Source: Micromonospora sp. MA102 (GTDB taxonomy: Bacteria > Actinomycetota > Actinomycetes > Mycobacteriales > Micromonosporaceae). Taken from it: DNA of 64,000 nt. Position 1 is the stretch's first letter. Each line of letters opens with the position of its first letter. This document shows, piece by piece, positions 7,109 to 15,336 of the stretch. A model generated the notes under the pieces. It searched no databases, was not told the origin of the DNA, and saw only the letters and a program-made list of their open reading frames with translations. The translations under genes were made by a program, and so were the position numbers. The stretch covers positions 62,001-126,000 of the forward strand of contig NZ_JAMWEG010000009.1 of the NCBI RefSeq assembly GCF_025460765.1, given 5' to 3'.

Positions 7109-8671
7109 ATGACCCAGGGACACCCGGCCACCTTCCCGGCCGACGGTCAGCCGCACCCGCCGGGCCAGGCGTATCCGGCCGCACCACCGGGCGTCCCCGC
7201 CCCGCCCGGCTACCCGCCGCCGGGGGCGTACCCGGGCGGGCCCGGGCAGCCGGGGTTCGGGCCGGGGCAGCCGGGCTTCGGGCCGTACCCGCCGGCCGCA
7301 CCGCCGCCGCCGAAGTCGCGGCGCGGCCTCTGGATCGGGCTGGGTGCCGGGGCGCTGGCGCTGACCCTCTGTGCCGGCACGGCGATCGGCGTGGGCGTGG
7401 GGTTGAGCAAGCGCGGCGAGGACGCGGCACCGAAGGCCGCCGCCGCGGCCAACGGGGTGACCGTCAACCAGCATGAGCTGGACGACCTGCTGGCCCGGCA
7501 CAGCAAGGCCCTCGCCGACAAGGACCTCAAGGGCTACCTGGCCCCCTTCGACCCGGCCCGCAAGGACCTGGTCGCGGGCCAGACCCGGCTCTTCACCAAC
7601 CTGGGCAAGCTGCCGCTGGCGGTCGGCCAGTACCGGACCATCGCCCAGCAGGGGCGGACCACCGACAGCTTCGGCCGCGGGGTCAGCTTCCAGCTCGACG
7701 TCTCCTTCGTGCACCAGTTCGAGGGGTACGACCTCACCCCGGTCGCCGAGTGGTACCGCTGGACCGTCGTCCGGGAGAGCCAGGGCGCCCCGCTCAAGGT
7801 CACCGCGGTCACCGGGGCGCCAGCCGCGATGGGCAGCTCGAAGACGGTCTACTACCCGGGCCCCTGGGACAAGTGGCGCGACATCCACGTCGAGCGCACC
7901 GCGCACACCCTGGTCATCACCGACGCCGCGCTGGCCGCTCAGGCGAAGCGGTACGCGCCGGCCGCCGAGGCGGCGGTGGCCGACGACTTCGCCGCCTGGC
8001 AGGCCGGCGGGGTCACCGCGAACATCCCGAAGGGCTTCGTCATCAGCCTGGTCAAGGGAAAGCAGGACCTGGGCTCGCTCTACCGGATCAACAAGGAGAA
8101 GACCACCGAGTCCGGCGTCTCGATCGGCATGGTCTCCGCCGACCGGAAGCAGGACATCGACATCGGCGGCAGCCGGATCGTGATCGACGTGGCCGACCGG
8201 TCGTTCTTCGCCGCCGGTAACACGCGGGGGCCCCGGGAGATCTTCCGGCACGAGGTGGGCCACTCCCTGGTCGCCAGCCTGGAGGACGCCGACAAGCAGG
8301 ACTTCTTCGACGGCATCGAGAACTGGATCGTGGAGGGCTTCGCCGAGTACCTGGCCCACCGGGGTGAGCCGCTGCGGTCCAGCGGCCGCACCCCGCAGGC
8401 ACGGTCGATCGTCCGCTCGGGCGACTGGGAGGGCACGCTGCCGGGCAACGCCGAGTGGGACCTCTCGGGGCGGACCAGCTTCCACTACTGGCTCGGGCAC
8501 GCGGCGATGACCCACCTCGCGGAGAAGTACGGCGAGCAGAAGCTGTTCCAGTTCGTGACCGCCCGCTACCGGGGCGCGACCGCCGACCAGGCCAGCCGGC
8601 AGGTGCTCGGCGTCCCGCTGGCCCAGTTCCAGACCGGCTGGGCGGCGTACGTGCGGGCGCAGGCGCGCTGA
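7109..8671 (+). CDS. Proline-rich membrane-anchored exoprotein with an HExxH zinc-peptidase-like domain
   Basis: The 520-aa product starts with a Pro/Gly/Tyr-rich cytosolic tail (residues 1-70), then one membrane helix (~72-98, GLWIGLGAGALALTLCAG). An extracellular region follows: an NTF2-like stretch (~115-235) and a gluzincin-type domain with HEVGH at 381-385 plus downstream EGFAEYLA, whose Glu would be the third zinc ligand. The layout matches MA-clan peptidases (Peptidase_MA-like). Whether it cleaves protein is unknown. ATG 7109 has a GAGGAA ribosome site. The next gene, only 22 bp on, has the same tail-plus-helix design, suggesting a surface-protein operon. Confidence 0.75.
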   Translation: MTQGHPATFPADGQPHPPGQAYPAAPPGVPAPPGYPPPGAYPGGPGQPGFGPGQPGFGPYPPAAPPPPKSRRGLWIGLGAGALALTLCAGTAIGVGVGLSKRGEDAAPKAAAAANGVTVNQHELDDLLARHSKALADKDLKGYLAPFDPARKDLVAGQTRLFTNLGKLPLAVGQYRTIAQQGRTTDSFGRGVSFQLDVSFVHQFEGYDLTPVAEWYRWTVVRESQGAPLKVTAVTGAPAAMGSSKTVYYPGPWDKWRDIHVERTAHTLVITDAALAAQAKRYAPAAEAAVADDFAAWQAGGVTANIPKGFVISLVKGKQDLGSLYRINKEKTTESGVSIGMVSADRKQDIDIGGSRIVIDVADRSFFAAGNTRGPREIFRHEVGHSLVASLEDADKQDFFDGIENWIVEGFAEYLAHRGEPLRSSGRTPQARSIVRSGDWEGTLPGNAEWDLSGRTSFHYWLGHAAMTHLAEKYGEQKLFQFVTARYRGATADQASRQVLGVPLAQFQTGWAAYVRAQAR

Positions 8672-8693
8672 GCGGGAACCCGAGGAGCGAACG

Positions 8694-10364
8694 ATGACGA
8701 ACCCGCAGTCCCCCTGGCAGCCGCAGCCCGGAGCACCGGGCGGCCCGCCGGTCCCGCCGCAGCCGCAGTACCCGCCGCCCCCGCCGCCACAGTCCGGGGC
8801 GCAGGTCCCGCCGCAGGCCGCGCCACAGGTTCCGGCGGGAGGGGCACCACAAGCCCCGCAGCCGGGTTGGCCGCAGCCGCCGCAGGGCCCGTCGGCGCAG
8901 GGCGGGCACCCGGGCTGGCCGCCGGCCCCGCAGGCCGGTCAGCCGGCGTACCCCGTGGCCGGTCAGCCGGCGTACCCCGTGGCCGGTCAGCCCGCGTACC
9001 CACCGCCCGGTTGGCCGGGGGCGGCACCGACCCGGCCGGTGGCGCCCAAGCGGCGTGGGCGTCTGGCGCTGGTGATCGCCGGCGGGCTGGTGGCCGTGCT
9101 GGCCGTCGGTGCCGGCACCGCCTACGGCGTCTCCCGGCTGATCGGCGGAAGCTCCGGCGACGGCGACCTGAAGACCGCCTGGGTGCTGGACTTCCCCGAG
9201 CGGCAGAACATGACCGGACTCACCGCGTTCGACCAGGAGGACATGTTCGGCGCCTGGCTGGTCGGCGACAACGTGGTACGGGCGCAGGCGGACGGGGTGC
9301 TCGCCTACCGGCTTTCCGACGGCGGGCAGGCCTGGGGTGCCCCCGCGCCGGACGGAACCTCGGTCTGCGTCGCGGCCCAGGCGGTGACCGACGGCCGGGG
9401 CGCGGTTGCGGTCGGCTCCGACAAGTCCTGCAACACCGTCGCCGGGGTCGACCTGAACAGCGGCAAGGTGACCTGGCAGGCCAGGTTCCCCGCGCCGGTC
9501 ATCGAGGGGCGCGACACCCTGACCGCGCCGGACCTGTCGGTCGCCGGTCAGCAGGTGATCGTCCGCTCCGAGGACACGATGATCGGGTTCTCCCTCGCCG
9601 ACGGGAAGCAGCTGTGGCGCACCACCGGGAAGAAACTGCTGCCGGGCCGCGGCTGCGGATTCAAGGACATGCGGGCCGCCGACGACCTGGTCGTGGTCAC
9701 CTACGGCTGTTCCCGGGGCGGTGAGGTCGACGGCGTCGACCCGGCCACCGGCAAGGTGCGCTGGCGGCAGCGGCTGCCCGAGTCGAAGCTCATCGATGGC
9801 GTGCTGAGCGTGCATCCGGCGGTGGGCCTGCCGGGGCTCGGGCATGACGCGTACACGATCCGGGACTCACGGACCGGCAAGGAGGTGGCCTCCTTCACCG
9901 ATCCGATCGACGGCGTCGAGCTGTGGGACGTGCCGCCAAACCGGTCCAACGCCATCGACGGTCCGGCGATCTACGAGTGCCTCGTCACCGACGACACCCT
10001 CTACTTCCCGACTTTCCCCAAGCCGGTGCCAGGCACCGGGCGGTCGGCCAACCAGATCCTCGCGATCGACCTGGCCACCGGCAAGAAGCGTTGGATCTCC
10101 TCCGGCCACAGCGGCAGCAAGGTCCAGCTGATCCGCCAGGACGAGCAGGGCGTGCTCGCCTGGGAGGCCGGCGACCGGAAAAAGCAGCCGCCGCGCCTGG
10201 TCCGCATCGACCCGGCCACCGGCAAGGTCAGCGTGGTGGCGGAGGGGCCGTTCTCGGCCGGCTTCGAGGGCGAGTCGGCAAAGGTCATGGAGCGGGACGG
10301 GGTCGTGGTGATCGTGCCCTGGAAGCACGTCGTCGCAGACCGGGCGATCACCGTTCTCCGCTGA
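8694..10364 (+). CDS. Proline-rich membrane-anchored PQQ-type beta-propeller protein
   Basis: This 556-aa protein has a Pro/Gln/Gly-rich cytosolic tail (1-118), a single membrane helix (123-145) and an extracytoplasmic domain of ~400 residues. Repeating blade motifs such as AYRLSDGGQAWG, VDLNSGKVTWQ, FSLADGKQLWR, VDPATGKVRWR and IDLATGKKRW are typical of PQQ_2/BamB-like propellers. No quinone-binding dehydrogenase residues are evident, so a binding or scaffold role outside the membrane is more likely than catalysis. A GAGGAG ribosome site precedes ATG 8694. It probably shares a transcript with the upstream HExxH protein and ends at the hairpin at 10379-10410. Confidence 0.8.
   Translation: MTNPQSPWQPQPGAPGGPPVPPQPQYPPPPPPQSGAQVPPQAAPQVPAGGAPQAPQPGWPQPPQGPSAQGGHPGWPPAPQAGQPAYPVAGQPAYPVAGQPAYPPPGWPGAAPTRPVAPKRRGRLALVIAGGLVAVLAVGAGTAYGVSRLIGGSSGDGDLKTAWVLDFPERQNMTGLTAFDQEDMFGAWLVGDNVVRAQADGVLAYRLSDGGQAWGAPAPDGTSVCVAAQAVTDGRGAVAVGSDKSCNTVAGVDLNSGKVTWQARFPAPVIEGRDTLTAPDLSVAGQQVIVRSEDTMIGFSLADGKQLWRTTGKKLLPGRGCGFKDMRAADDLVVVTYGCSRGGEVDGVDPATGKVRWRQRLPESKLIDGVLSVHPAVGLPGLGHDAYTIRDSRTGKEVASFTDPIDGVELWDVPPNRSNAIDGPAIYECLVTDDTLYFPTFPKPVPGTGRSANQILAIDLATGKKRWISSGHSGSKVQLIRQDEQGVLAWEAGDRKKQPPRLVRIDPATGKVSVVAEGPFSAGFEGESAKVMERDGVVVIVPWKHVVADRAITVLR
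8933..9004 (+). repeat. Three tandem 24-bp repeats inside the PQQ-protein tail
   Basis: Two exact copies (8933-8956 and 8957-8980) and a diverged third (8981-9004) of a 24-bp unit encode AGQPAYPV twice, then AGQPAYPP. This is a recent in-frame expansion of the disordered tail. Confidence 0.85.
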
Positions 10365-10378
10365 CCGGGACCGCGGGA

Positions 10379-10410
10379 AGGGGCGGACCACCGGTCGGTG
10401 GGCCGCCCCT
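10379..10410 (+). terminator. Rho-independent-like hairpin after the exoprotein operon
   Basis: AGGGGCGG (10379-10386) and CCGCCCCT (10403-10410) form an 8-bp GC stem starting 15 bp after the stop of the PQQ-type gene. No T-tract follows. Confidence 0.6.
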
Positions 10411-10553
10411 CCGCGTAGGTCACCGATCCTCGATGACCCCCCGCCTTCACCCCGGCCACCTGGCGCGCCTTCATCGCGAGGCCCCTGCCCGCCGTTCAGC
10501 CCGTGGTGGCGTGAGTCGTTCGCGACATCAGGTCCACTCGCCGTCGCCACGGT

Positions 10554-10928
10554 TCAGAGGTAGAGGCAGAACGGGTGGCCGGCCGGGTCGAGGTGCACCC
10601 GGACGTCGTCCTGGGGCTGGAAGTCCGCCACGGTGGCGCCCAGGGACACCGCGTACGCCGACGCCGCGTCGAGGTCGTCGACCTTGATGTCGAGGTGGGC
10701 CATCATCTGCGGCTCGCCCGGACCGGCCGGCCAGACGGGCCGTACGTACGCCGGCTCGGTCTGGAATGCCAGCCCGGCACCGCCCCCGGCGGCGGCCAGG
10801 ACGACCCAGTCCGGCTCGTCCTCGTCCCGCGACCACCCGAGCAGCCGTTCGTAGAACCCGGCCAGCTCGCGCGCGTCGGGCGCGTCCAGCACGGTCGTCG
10901 TCAGCGTCAGCCGAGGCCTCTCATCCAT
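10554..10928 (-). CDS. VOC (glyoxalase/bleomycin-resistance fold) family protein
   Basis: This 124-aa single VOC domain has two beta-alpha-beta-beta-beta units: LTLTTTVLDAPDARELAGFYERLLGW at the N-terminus and MMAHLDIKVDDLDAASAYAVSLGATV, ending in LDPAGHPFCLYL. The last motif is the characteristic VOC closing strand. The metal or ligand pattern is of the Glyoxalase_6 type and the substrate is unknown. Start ATG 10928 has a purine-rich GGAGAGAGGG leader. It is a lone gene convergent with the exoprotein operon. Confidence 0.85.
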   Translation of the reverse strand: MDERPRLTLTTTVLDAPDARELAGFYERLLGWSRDEDEPDWVVLAAAGGGAGLAFQTEPAYVRPVWPAGPGEPQMMAHLDIKVDDLDAASAYAVSLGATVADFQPQDDVRVHLDPAGHPFCLYL

Positions 10929-11044
10929 CCCTCTCTCCTACCCGCACACCGGCGCCTCCACCCCCGGACACCGGCCGGCCGAGATCCCCCGAAACGGGGA
11001 CGAATACGATCGCCCGCCGACGCCGCCCGCCGTACGCTGCCTCA

Positions 11045-12814
11045 ATGCTGCTGCGCATGTCGACCCTGCTGCTCCGGACCCTGCGCGAGGACCCGGCCGA
11101 CGCGGAGGTGCCGAGCCACCGGCTCCTGCTCCGGGCCGGCTACATCCGCCGGGCCGCACCGGGCGGCTACACCTGGCTGCCGCTGGGCAAGCTGGTGCTG
11201 GACCGGGTCACCGAGATCGTCCGCACGGAGATGGCGGCGATCGGCGACCAGGAGGTGCACTTCCCGGCGCTGCTCCCGGCCGAGCCGTACCGGACCAGCG
11301 GGCGGTGGACGGAGTACGGCGACGACATCTTCACCCTCGAGGACCGGAAGGGTGCCGAGCATCTGCTCGCTCCGACCCACGAGGAGATGGCCGCGCTGCT
11401 GGTGAAGGACCTGTTCAACTCGTACCGGGACTTCCCGGTGACGCTGTTCCAGATCCAGACCAAGTTCCGGGACGAGGCCCGGCCGCGGGCCGGCCTGCTG
11501 CGCGGGCGCGAGTTCCTCATGAAGGACGCCTACTCGTTCGACCTGGACGAGGGCGGGCTCCAGGCGGCCTACGACCGGCACCGCGAGGCCTACCAGCGGA
11601 TCTTCACCCGGCTCGGGCTGGACTTCACGGTGGTGCACGCGATGTCCGGGGCGATGGGCGGCTCGGCGTCGGAGGAGTTCCTGGCCGCGACGCCGGTCGG
11701 CGAGGACACCTACGTGGGCTGCACCGCCTGCGACTACGCGGCCAACACCGAGGCCGTGGTGACCCGTGCGCCGGCGGCCGGGGACCCGGACGCGCACCCG
11801 GCGGCGGAGGTGTACGACACCCCGGAGACGCCGACCATCGCGTCCCTGGTCGAGCTGGCCAACGCCCGCGCGCTGGCCGGCCGGACCGACTGGACCGCCG
11901 GCGACACGTTGAAGAACGTGGTGCTGGCCGTGCGCCGGCCGGGCGCCGAGCAGGCGGAGCTGCTGGTCATCGGCCTGCCCGGCGACCGCGAGGTGGACCT
12001 GAAGCGGGTCGAGGCCGCCCTGGCACCGGCCACCGTGGCGGTCTTCGACGACTGGCCGGCCCACCGCGAGCTGGTCCGCGGCTACCTCGGTCCGCAGATC
12101 CTCGCCAAGCACGGGATCCGCTACCTGGTCGACCCACGGGTGGTGGCCGGCACCAGTTGGCTGACCGGCGCCAACGAGCCGGGCCGGCACGCCACGAACG
12201 TCGCCTGCGGGCGGGACTTCACCCCGGACGGCACGATCGAGGCCGCCGAGGTGCGCGCCGGTGACCCCTGCCCGGCCTGCGGCACGGGTGAGCTGACCAT
12301 GCGCCGGGGCATCGAGGTGGGGCACATCTTCCAGCTCGGACGCCGCTACACCGACGCGTTCGCGGTCGACGTGCTCGGCCCGGAGGGCAAGCCGGTCCGG
12401 CCCACCATGGGCTGCTACGGCATCGGTGTGTCGCGAGCGGTCGCGTCGGTCGCCGAGCAGCACCACGACGACCGGGGGCTGGTCTGGCCGGCCGAGGTCG
12501 CGCCGTGCGACGTACACCTGGTGGCGGCCGGGAAGGGGCCGCAGCTCGACGCGGCGCTGGAGCTCGGCGGGCGGCTCTCCGCCGCCGGCCTGCGGGTGCT
12601 GGTCGACGACCGCACCCACGTCTCGGCCGGGGTGAAGTTCACCGACGCCGAGCTGATCGGCATCCCGCGCACCGTCGTGGTCGGCCGCCGGCTGGCCGAG
12701 GGGCACGTCGAGCTGCGTGACCGGGCCTCCGGCGAGCGGATCGAGTCGCCGGTGGACGGCCTGGTCGAGCGCCTGCTCGACGAGTCGCGTGGGGCGCGCC
12801 GCAACGGGGTGTAG
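11045..12814 (+). CDS. proS: Prolyl-tRNA synthetase, bacterial (type 1, with editing insertion)
   Basis: This 589-aa class II synthetase charges tRNA-Pro. Motif 1 lies in RRAAPGGYTWLPLGKLVLDRV, motif 2 in TKFRDEARPRAGLLRGREFLMKDAYSFD and motif 3 in GCYGIGVSRAVAS. Between motifs 2 and 3, roughly residues 225-390, is the YbaK-like INS domain that hydrolyses Ala-tRNA-Pro. The anticodon-binding domain closes the protein (residues ~480-575). ATG 11045 is favoured because TACGCT ends 6 nt upstream (leaderless); ATG 11057 in the same frame is an alternative. A free-standing YbaK-like editing protein is encoded 1.7 kb downstream. Confidence 0.97.
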   Translation: MLLRMSTLLLRTLREDPADAEVPSHRLLLRAGYIRRAAPGGYTWLPLGKLVLDRVTEIVRTEMAAIGDQEVHFPALLPAEPYRTSGRWTEYGDDIFTLEDRKGAEHLLAPTHEEMAALLVKDLFNSYRDFPVTLFQIQTKFRDEARPRAGLLRGREFLMKDAYSFDLDEGGLQAAYDRHREAYQRIFTRLGLDFTVVHAMSGAMGGSASEEFLAATPVGEDTYVGCTACDYAANTEAVVTRAPAAGDPDAHPAAEVYDTPETPTIASLVELANARALAGRTDWTAGDTLKNVVLAVRRPGAEQAELLVIGLPGDREVDLKRVEAALAPATVAVFDDWPAHRELVRGYLGPQILAKHGIRYLVDPRVVAGTSWLTGANEPGRHATNVACGRDFTPDGTIEAAEVRAGDPCPACGTGELTMRRGIEVGHIFQLGRRYTDAFAVDVLGPEGKPVRPTMGCYGIGVSRAVASVAEQHHDDRGLVWPAEVAPCDVHLVAAGKGPQLDAALELGGRLSAAGLRVLVDDRTHVSAGVKFTDAELIGIPRTVVVGRRLAEGHVELRDRASGERIESPVDGLVERLLDESRGARRNGV

Positions 12815-12869
12815 CGGACGCGCCACGGGGTACCGCAGACGGATCGACCAAGGTGTTTCGGAGGCTCTC

Positions 12870-13289
12870 ATGTACCGGGTCAGTGACGTGATGACCAAGC
12901 AGGTGGTCTACCTGCCCGCGGAGACCCCCCTGGACGAGGCGGCCAGGGTGATGAAGGAGTCGGACATCGGCGATGTCGTGGTCACCGACGGAGCCACCCT
13001 GGCCGGCGTGTTGACCGACCGCGACATCGTGGTGCGGGCGGTCGCCGAGCGGGCCGACCCGGGGAGCACCACTATCGGTTCGATCGTCACCCGCGAGGTG
13101 GTGATGATCGAGCAGCACTGCACCGCGGGCGAGGCGGCCGCGCTGATGCGCGAGCGCAACATCCGGCGCGTCCTCGTGTGCGACAGCGACCGCAAGCTGG
13201 TCGGCATCGTCTCGCTCGGCGACCTGGCGATGCAGCTCGACCCGAACTCCGCGCTGAGCGACATCAGCGAGGCCGCCCCGAACGTGTGA
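12870..13289 (+). CDS. CBS-domain pair protein
   Basis: This 139-aa protein consists of two CBS motifs (VSDVMTKQVVYLPAETPLDEAARVM, then GSIVTREVVMIEQHCTAGEAAALM), each followed by the GV(L/V)TDRDIV- or GIVSLGDLA-type strand. Such stand-alone Bateman modules bind adenine nucleotides and act as energy or stress sensors; the partner is unknown. ATG 12870 has GGAGG at 12860-12864. It lies 55 bp after proS and ends at a strong terminator. A second stand-alone CBS protein is at 24205. Confidence 0.88.
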   Translation: MYRVSDVMTKQVVYLPAETPLDEAARVMKESDIGDVVVTDGATLAGVLTDRDIVVRAVAERADPGSTTIGSIVTREVVMIEQHCTAGEAAALMRERNIRRVLVCDSDRKLVGIVSLGDLAMQLDPNSALSDISEAAPNV

Positions 13290-13295
13290 TCCGCC

Positions 13296-13338
13296 CGACC
13301 CGGTGCCCTCCCGGCCGACCCCGGAGGGCGCCGGGTCG
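13296..13338 (+). terminator. Strong hairpin terminator after the CBS gene
   Basis: CGACCCGGTGCCCTCC (13296-13311) pairs with GGAGGGCGCCGGGTCG (13323-13338) over 16 positions, with a single G-U pair and an 11-nt loop. Confidence 0.75.
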
Positions 13339-13358
13339 CCGGCGGTAGCCTGGCGGTC

Positions 13359-13784
13359 ATGTCCGAGATGCCGAGCAAGCTGGCCGAGATCGTCGACGAG
13401 TTCGCCAGCGCCCCGCGCGACGTGGTGCTGGAGATGCTGCTGGAGTTCTCCGACGTGATCCCGCCGCTGCCCGAGGGCGTGGACCGGGGCGACCTGGAGC
13501 AGGTCCCGGAGTGCCAGACCGCCTTCTTCCTGCGTGCCGAGGTCAACCCGGACAGGACGGTGAGCACCATCTTCGACTGTCCGCCGGAGGCGCCGACCAC
13601 CCGGGCGTTCGCCGGCATCCTCGCCGAAGGGCTGGCCGGCGCGAGCGCCGAGGACGTGCTGGCCGTGCCGGACGACCTCTACCAGCGGATGGGCCTGGCC
13701 CAGGCGATCAGCCCGCTGCGGATCCGTGGTGGCAGCGCCATCCTGGCCCGGCTGAAGCGGCAGGTCCGGGAACAGATCTCCTGA
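13359..13784 (+). CDS. SufE-family sulfur acceptor protein
   Basis: This 141-aa protein has the SufE fold. The conserved Cys is in VPECQTAFFLRAE (about residue 53), followed by FDCPPEAPTTRAFAGILAEG and GLAQAISPLRIRGGSAIL, the usual SufE C-terminal helix. SufE accepts persulfide from a desulfurase or sulfurtransferase and passes it on. In mycobacteria a SufE-like protein is the partner of SseA; here sseA is 8 kb away, so partnership is an inference from the family. ATG 13359 follows TAGCCT by 7 nt, pointing to leaderless translation. Confidence 0.88.
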   Translation: MSEMPSKLAEIVDEFASAPRDVVLEMLLEFSDVIPPLPEGVDRGDLEQVPECQTAFFLRAEVNPDRTVSTIFDCPPEAPTTRAFAGILAEGLAGASAEDVLAVPDDLYQRMGLAQAISPLRIRGGSAILARLKRQVREQIS

Positions 13785-13804
13785 TCGACGGGTTGTCGCT
13801 GGTC

Positions 13805-14437
13805 ATGGAGATCGAGATCTACGCCGACGTCGTCTGCCCCTGGTGCTGGATCGGCAAGCGCCGCCTGGAGCAGGCCCTGGAGCGGTACGACGGCGAGGTG
13901 ACCGTCCGGTTCCGGCCGTTCCAGCTGGACCCGACGCCGGTGACCGAGCCGAAGCCGCTCATCGAGGCGCTGGGCGCGAAGTTCGGTGGCCGGGACCAGG
14001 CCGAGGGCATGGCCGCCCACGTCACCCAGGTCGCCAAGGGTGCGGGGATCGAGATGCACTTCGACCGCGCGGTGGCCGCGAACACCTTCGAGGCGCACCG
14101 GCTGGTCCGGTTCGCCACCGAGCGGGGCCGGGCCGCCGAGCTGGTCGAGCGGCTCTACCGGGCGCACTTCCAGGACGGGATCGACGTCGGGTCGACCGAC
14201 GCGCTGGTCAAGCTGGCCGCCGAGGTGGGGCTGGACGAGACCGAGGCCCGGGACTACCTGGAGTCGAACCTCGGTCGCCGCGAGGTGGCCGCCGACCTGA
14301 GCGAAGCGCACCAGCTGGGCGTCTCCAGCGTGCCGACCTTCGTGCTCGCCGGGAAGTACGCCGTGACCGGCGCCCAGGAGCCGGAGACCCTGCTGGCCGC
14401 ACTCCACGAGGTGGCGCAGCGGGAGGCGTCCGCGTGA
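13805..14437 (+). CDS. DsbA-family (FrnE-like) oxidoreductase
   Basis: This 210-aa cytosolic thioredoxin-fold protein carries CPWC in YADVVCPWCWIGKRRLE (residues ~8-24), a helical insertion (~60-150) and the cis-Pro loop GVSSVPTFVLAGKYAVTGAQ. This fits the FrnE/DsbA subfamily that acts as a disulfide oxidoreductase or isomerase in stress resistance and in polyketide pathways. There is no signal peptide. ATG 13805 lies 20 bp after the sufE stop, so the two are likely co-transcribed. The TGA stop is directly followed by a parS-like sequence. Confidence 0.9.
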   Translation: MEIEIYADVVCPWCWIGKRRLEQALERYDGEVTVRFRPFQLDPTPVTEPKPLIEALGAKFGGRDQAEGMAAHVTQVAKGAGIEMHFDRAVAANTFEAHRLVRFATERGRAAELVERLYRAHFQDGIDVGSTDALVKLAAEVGLDETEARDYLESNLGRREVAADLSEAHQLGVSSVPTFVLAGKYAVTGAQEPETLLAALHEVAQREASA

Positions 14438-14453
14438 TGTTTCACGTGGAACA
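14438..14453. other. parS-like ParB-binding site, origin-distal
   Basis: TGTTTCACGTGGAACA matches the bacterial parS consensus TGTTTCACGTGAAACA in 15 of 16 positions and begins immediately after the DsbA-family stop codon. It is about 47 kb from parAB and 39 kb from oriC, within the distance over which actinobacterial parS sites are scattered. The single change breaks perfect dyad symmetry, so affinity may be lower than at the two exact sites in parA. Confidence 0.75.
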
Positions 14454-14473
14454 AGATCGATGCGGGTGACGGC

Positions 14474-15025
14474 CTAGGCCGGTCGGGCCAGGTCCTCCAC
14501 CACCGTTGCCCCGGGCAGCGCGCCGAGCGCCGGCCCGGGCAACGCGATCTTGCTGTGCCGTACGCCGGAGCCGATGATCACGTGCGGCGTGGCGATCACG
14601 CGCGAGTCGACCAGGATCGGCCAGTCCTCCGGGAGCCCGATCGGGGTGATCCCGCCGTACTCCATCCCGGTCAGCTCGACCGCCTCGGCCATCGGCGCGA
14701 AGCTCGCCTTGCGCACGTCGAGCATCCGGCGGACCACGCCGTTCACGTCGGCCCGGGTGGTGGCGAGCACGATGCAGGCCGCGTACCGGATCTCGCCGCC
14801 CCGCTTGCCGGCGACCACCACGCAGTTGGCCGACTCCTCCAGCCCCACCTCGTACGCCGCGCAGAACGCCGCCGTGTCGGCCAGCTCGGCGTCGATCGGG
14901 GCGACCAGCACGTCGTCCACGTCCACCGGAGCCTCGTCCGGCCACCGCTCGATCGCGGCGGCCACCGGCGCGGCCAGCAGGTCCAGTCGGGTACGGGCGG
15001 GCTCGGTCTTCAGCGTCCCCATCAC
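14474..15025 (-). CDS. YbaK/prolyl-tRNA-editing family protein
   Basis: This 183-aa protein has the YbaK fold: TAAFCAAYEVGLEESANCVVVAG, then YAACIVLATTRADVNGVVRRMLDVRKASFAPMAEA, then GITPIGLPEDWPILVD. These free-standing domains deacylate mischarged Cys- or Ala-tRNA. The core is longer than E. coli YbaK and closer to the actinobacterial PrdX/YeaK-like group. GTG 15025 is chosen for its GAGG site 9 nt upstream; ATG 15022 is next in frame. It is convergent with the DsbA-family gene, with the parS-like site between them. Confidence 0.82.
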   Translation of the reverse strand: MMGTLKTEPARTRLDLLAAPVAAAIERWPDEAPVDVDDVLVAPIDAELADTAAFCAAYEVGLEESANCVVVAGKRGGEIRYAACIVLATTRADVNGVVRRMLDVRKASFAPMAEAVELTGMEYGGITPIGLPEDWPILVDSRVIATPHVIIGSGVRHSKIALPGPALGALPGATVVEDLARPA

Positions 15026-15104
15026 GGCTGCGATCCTCGCACCCGCCGGGCGGCTCCGCTCACCGACGTCCCGACCGGCCCGGATCGCGGACGAGGTCGA
15101 CGGT

Positions 15105-15299
15105 TCAGCTGCCGGTGAGGAAGGCGTTCTCCCGGGCGAACGTCCGGTCCTGGTGGGCCGCCAGCTCCTCGGCCCGCAGGGCTTGGGCGCGGTGGGTTTC
15201 GACGTCCTCGATGCCGTGCCGGACCCCGAGCCGGATCACGCCGTAGAGGAAGACGAAGCCGAAGACGTACAGGATCACGGTGGTGAGGAAGACCAGCAT
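15105..15299 (-). CDS. Small single-pass membrane protein, unknown function
   Basis: The product is 64 residues. A hydrophobic helix at 2-24 (LVFLTTVILYVFGFVFLYGVI) is followed by a charged, helical cytosolic tail (GIEDVETHRAQALRAEELAAHQ). Codon usage shows the high third-position GC of neighbouring genes, which argues for real coding. I do not recognise the family. The gap from the upstream reductase gene (start of overlap at 15337) is only 37 bp, so they may share a transcript. Confidence 0.6.
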   Translation of the reverse strand: MLVFLTTVILYVFGFVFLYGVIRLGVRHGIEDVETHRAQALRAEELAAHQDRTFARENAFLTGS

Positions 15300-15336
15300 G
15301 CGGCCACGGTAGGGCGGCCCGGAACCGCAAGAGGTT

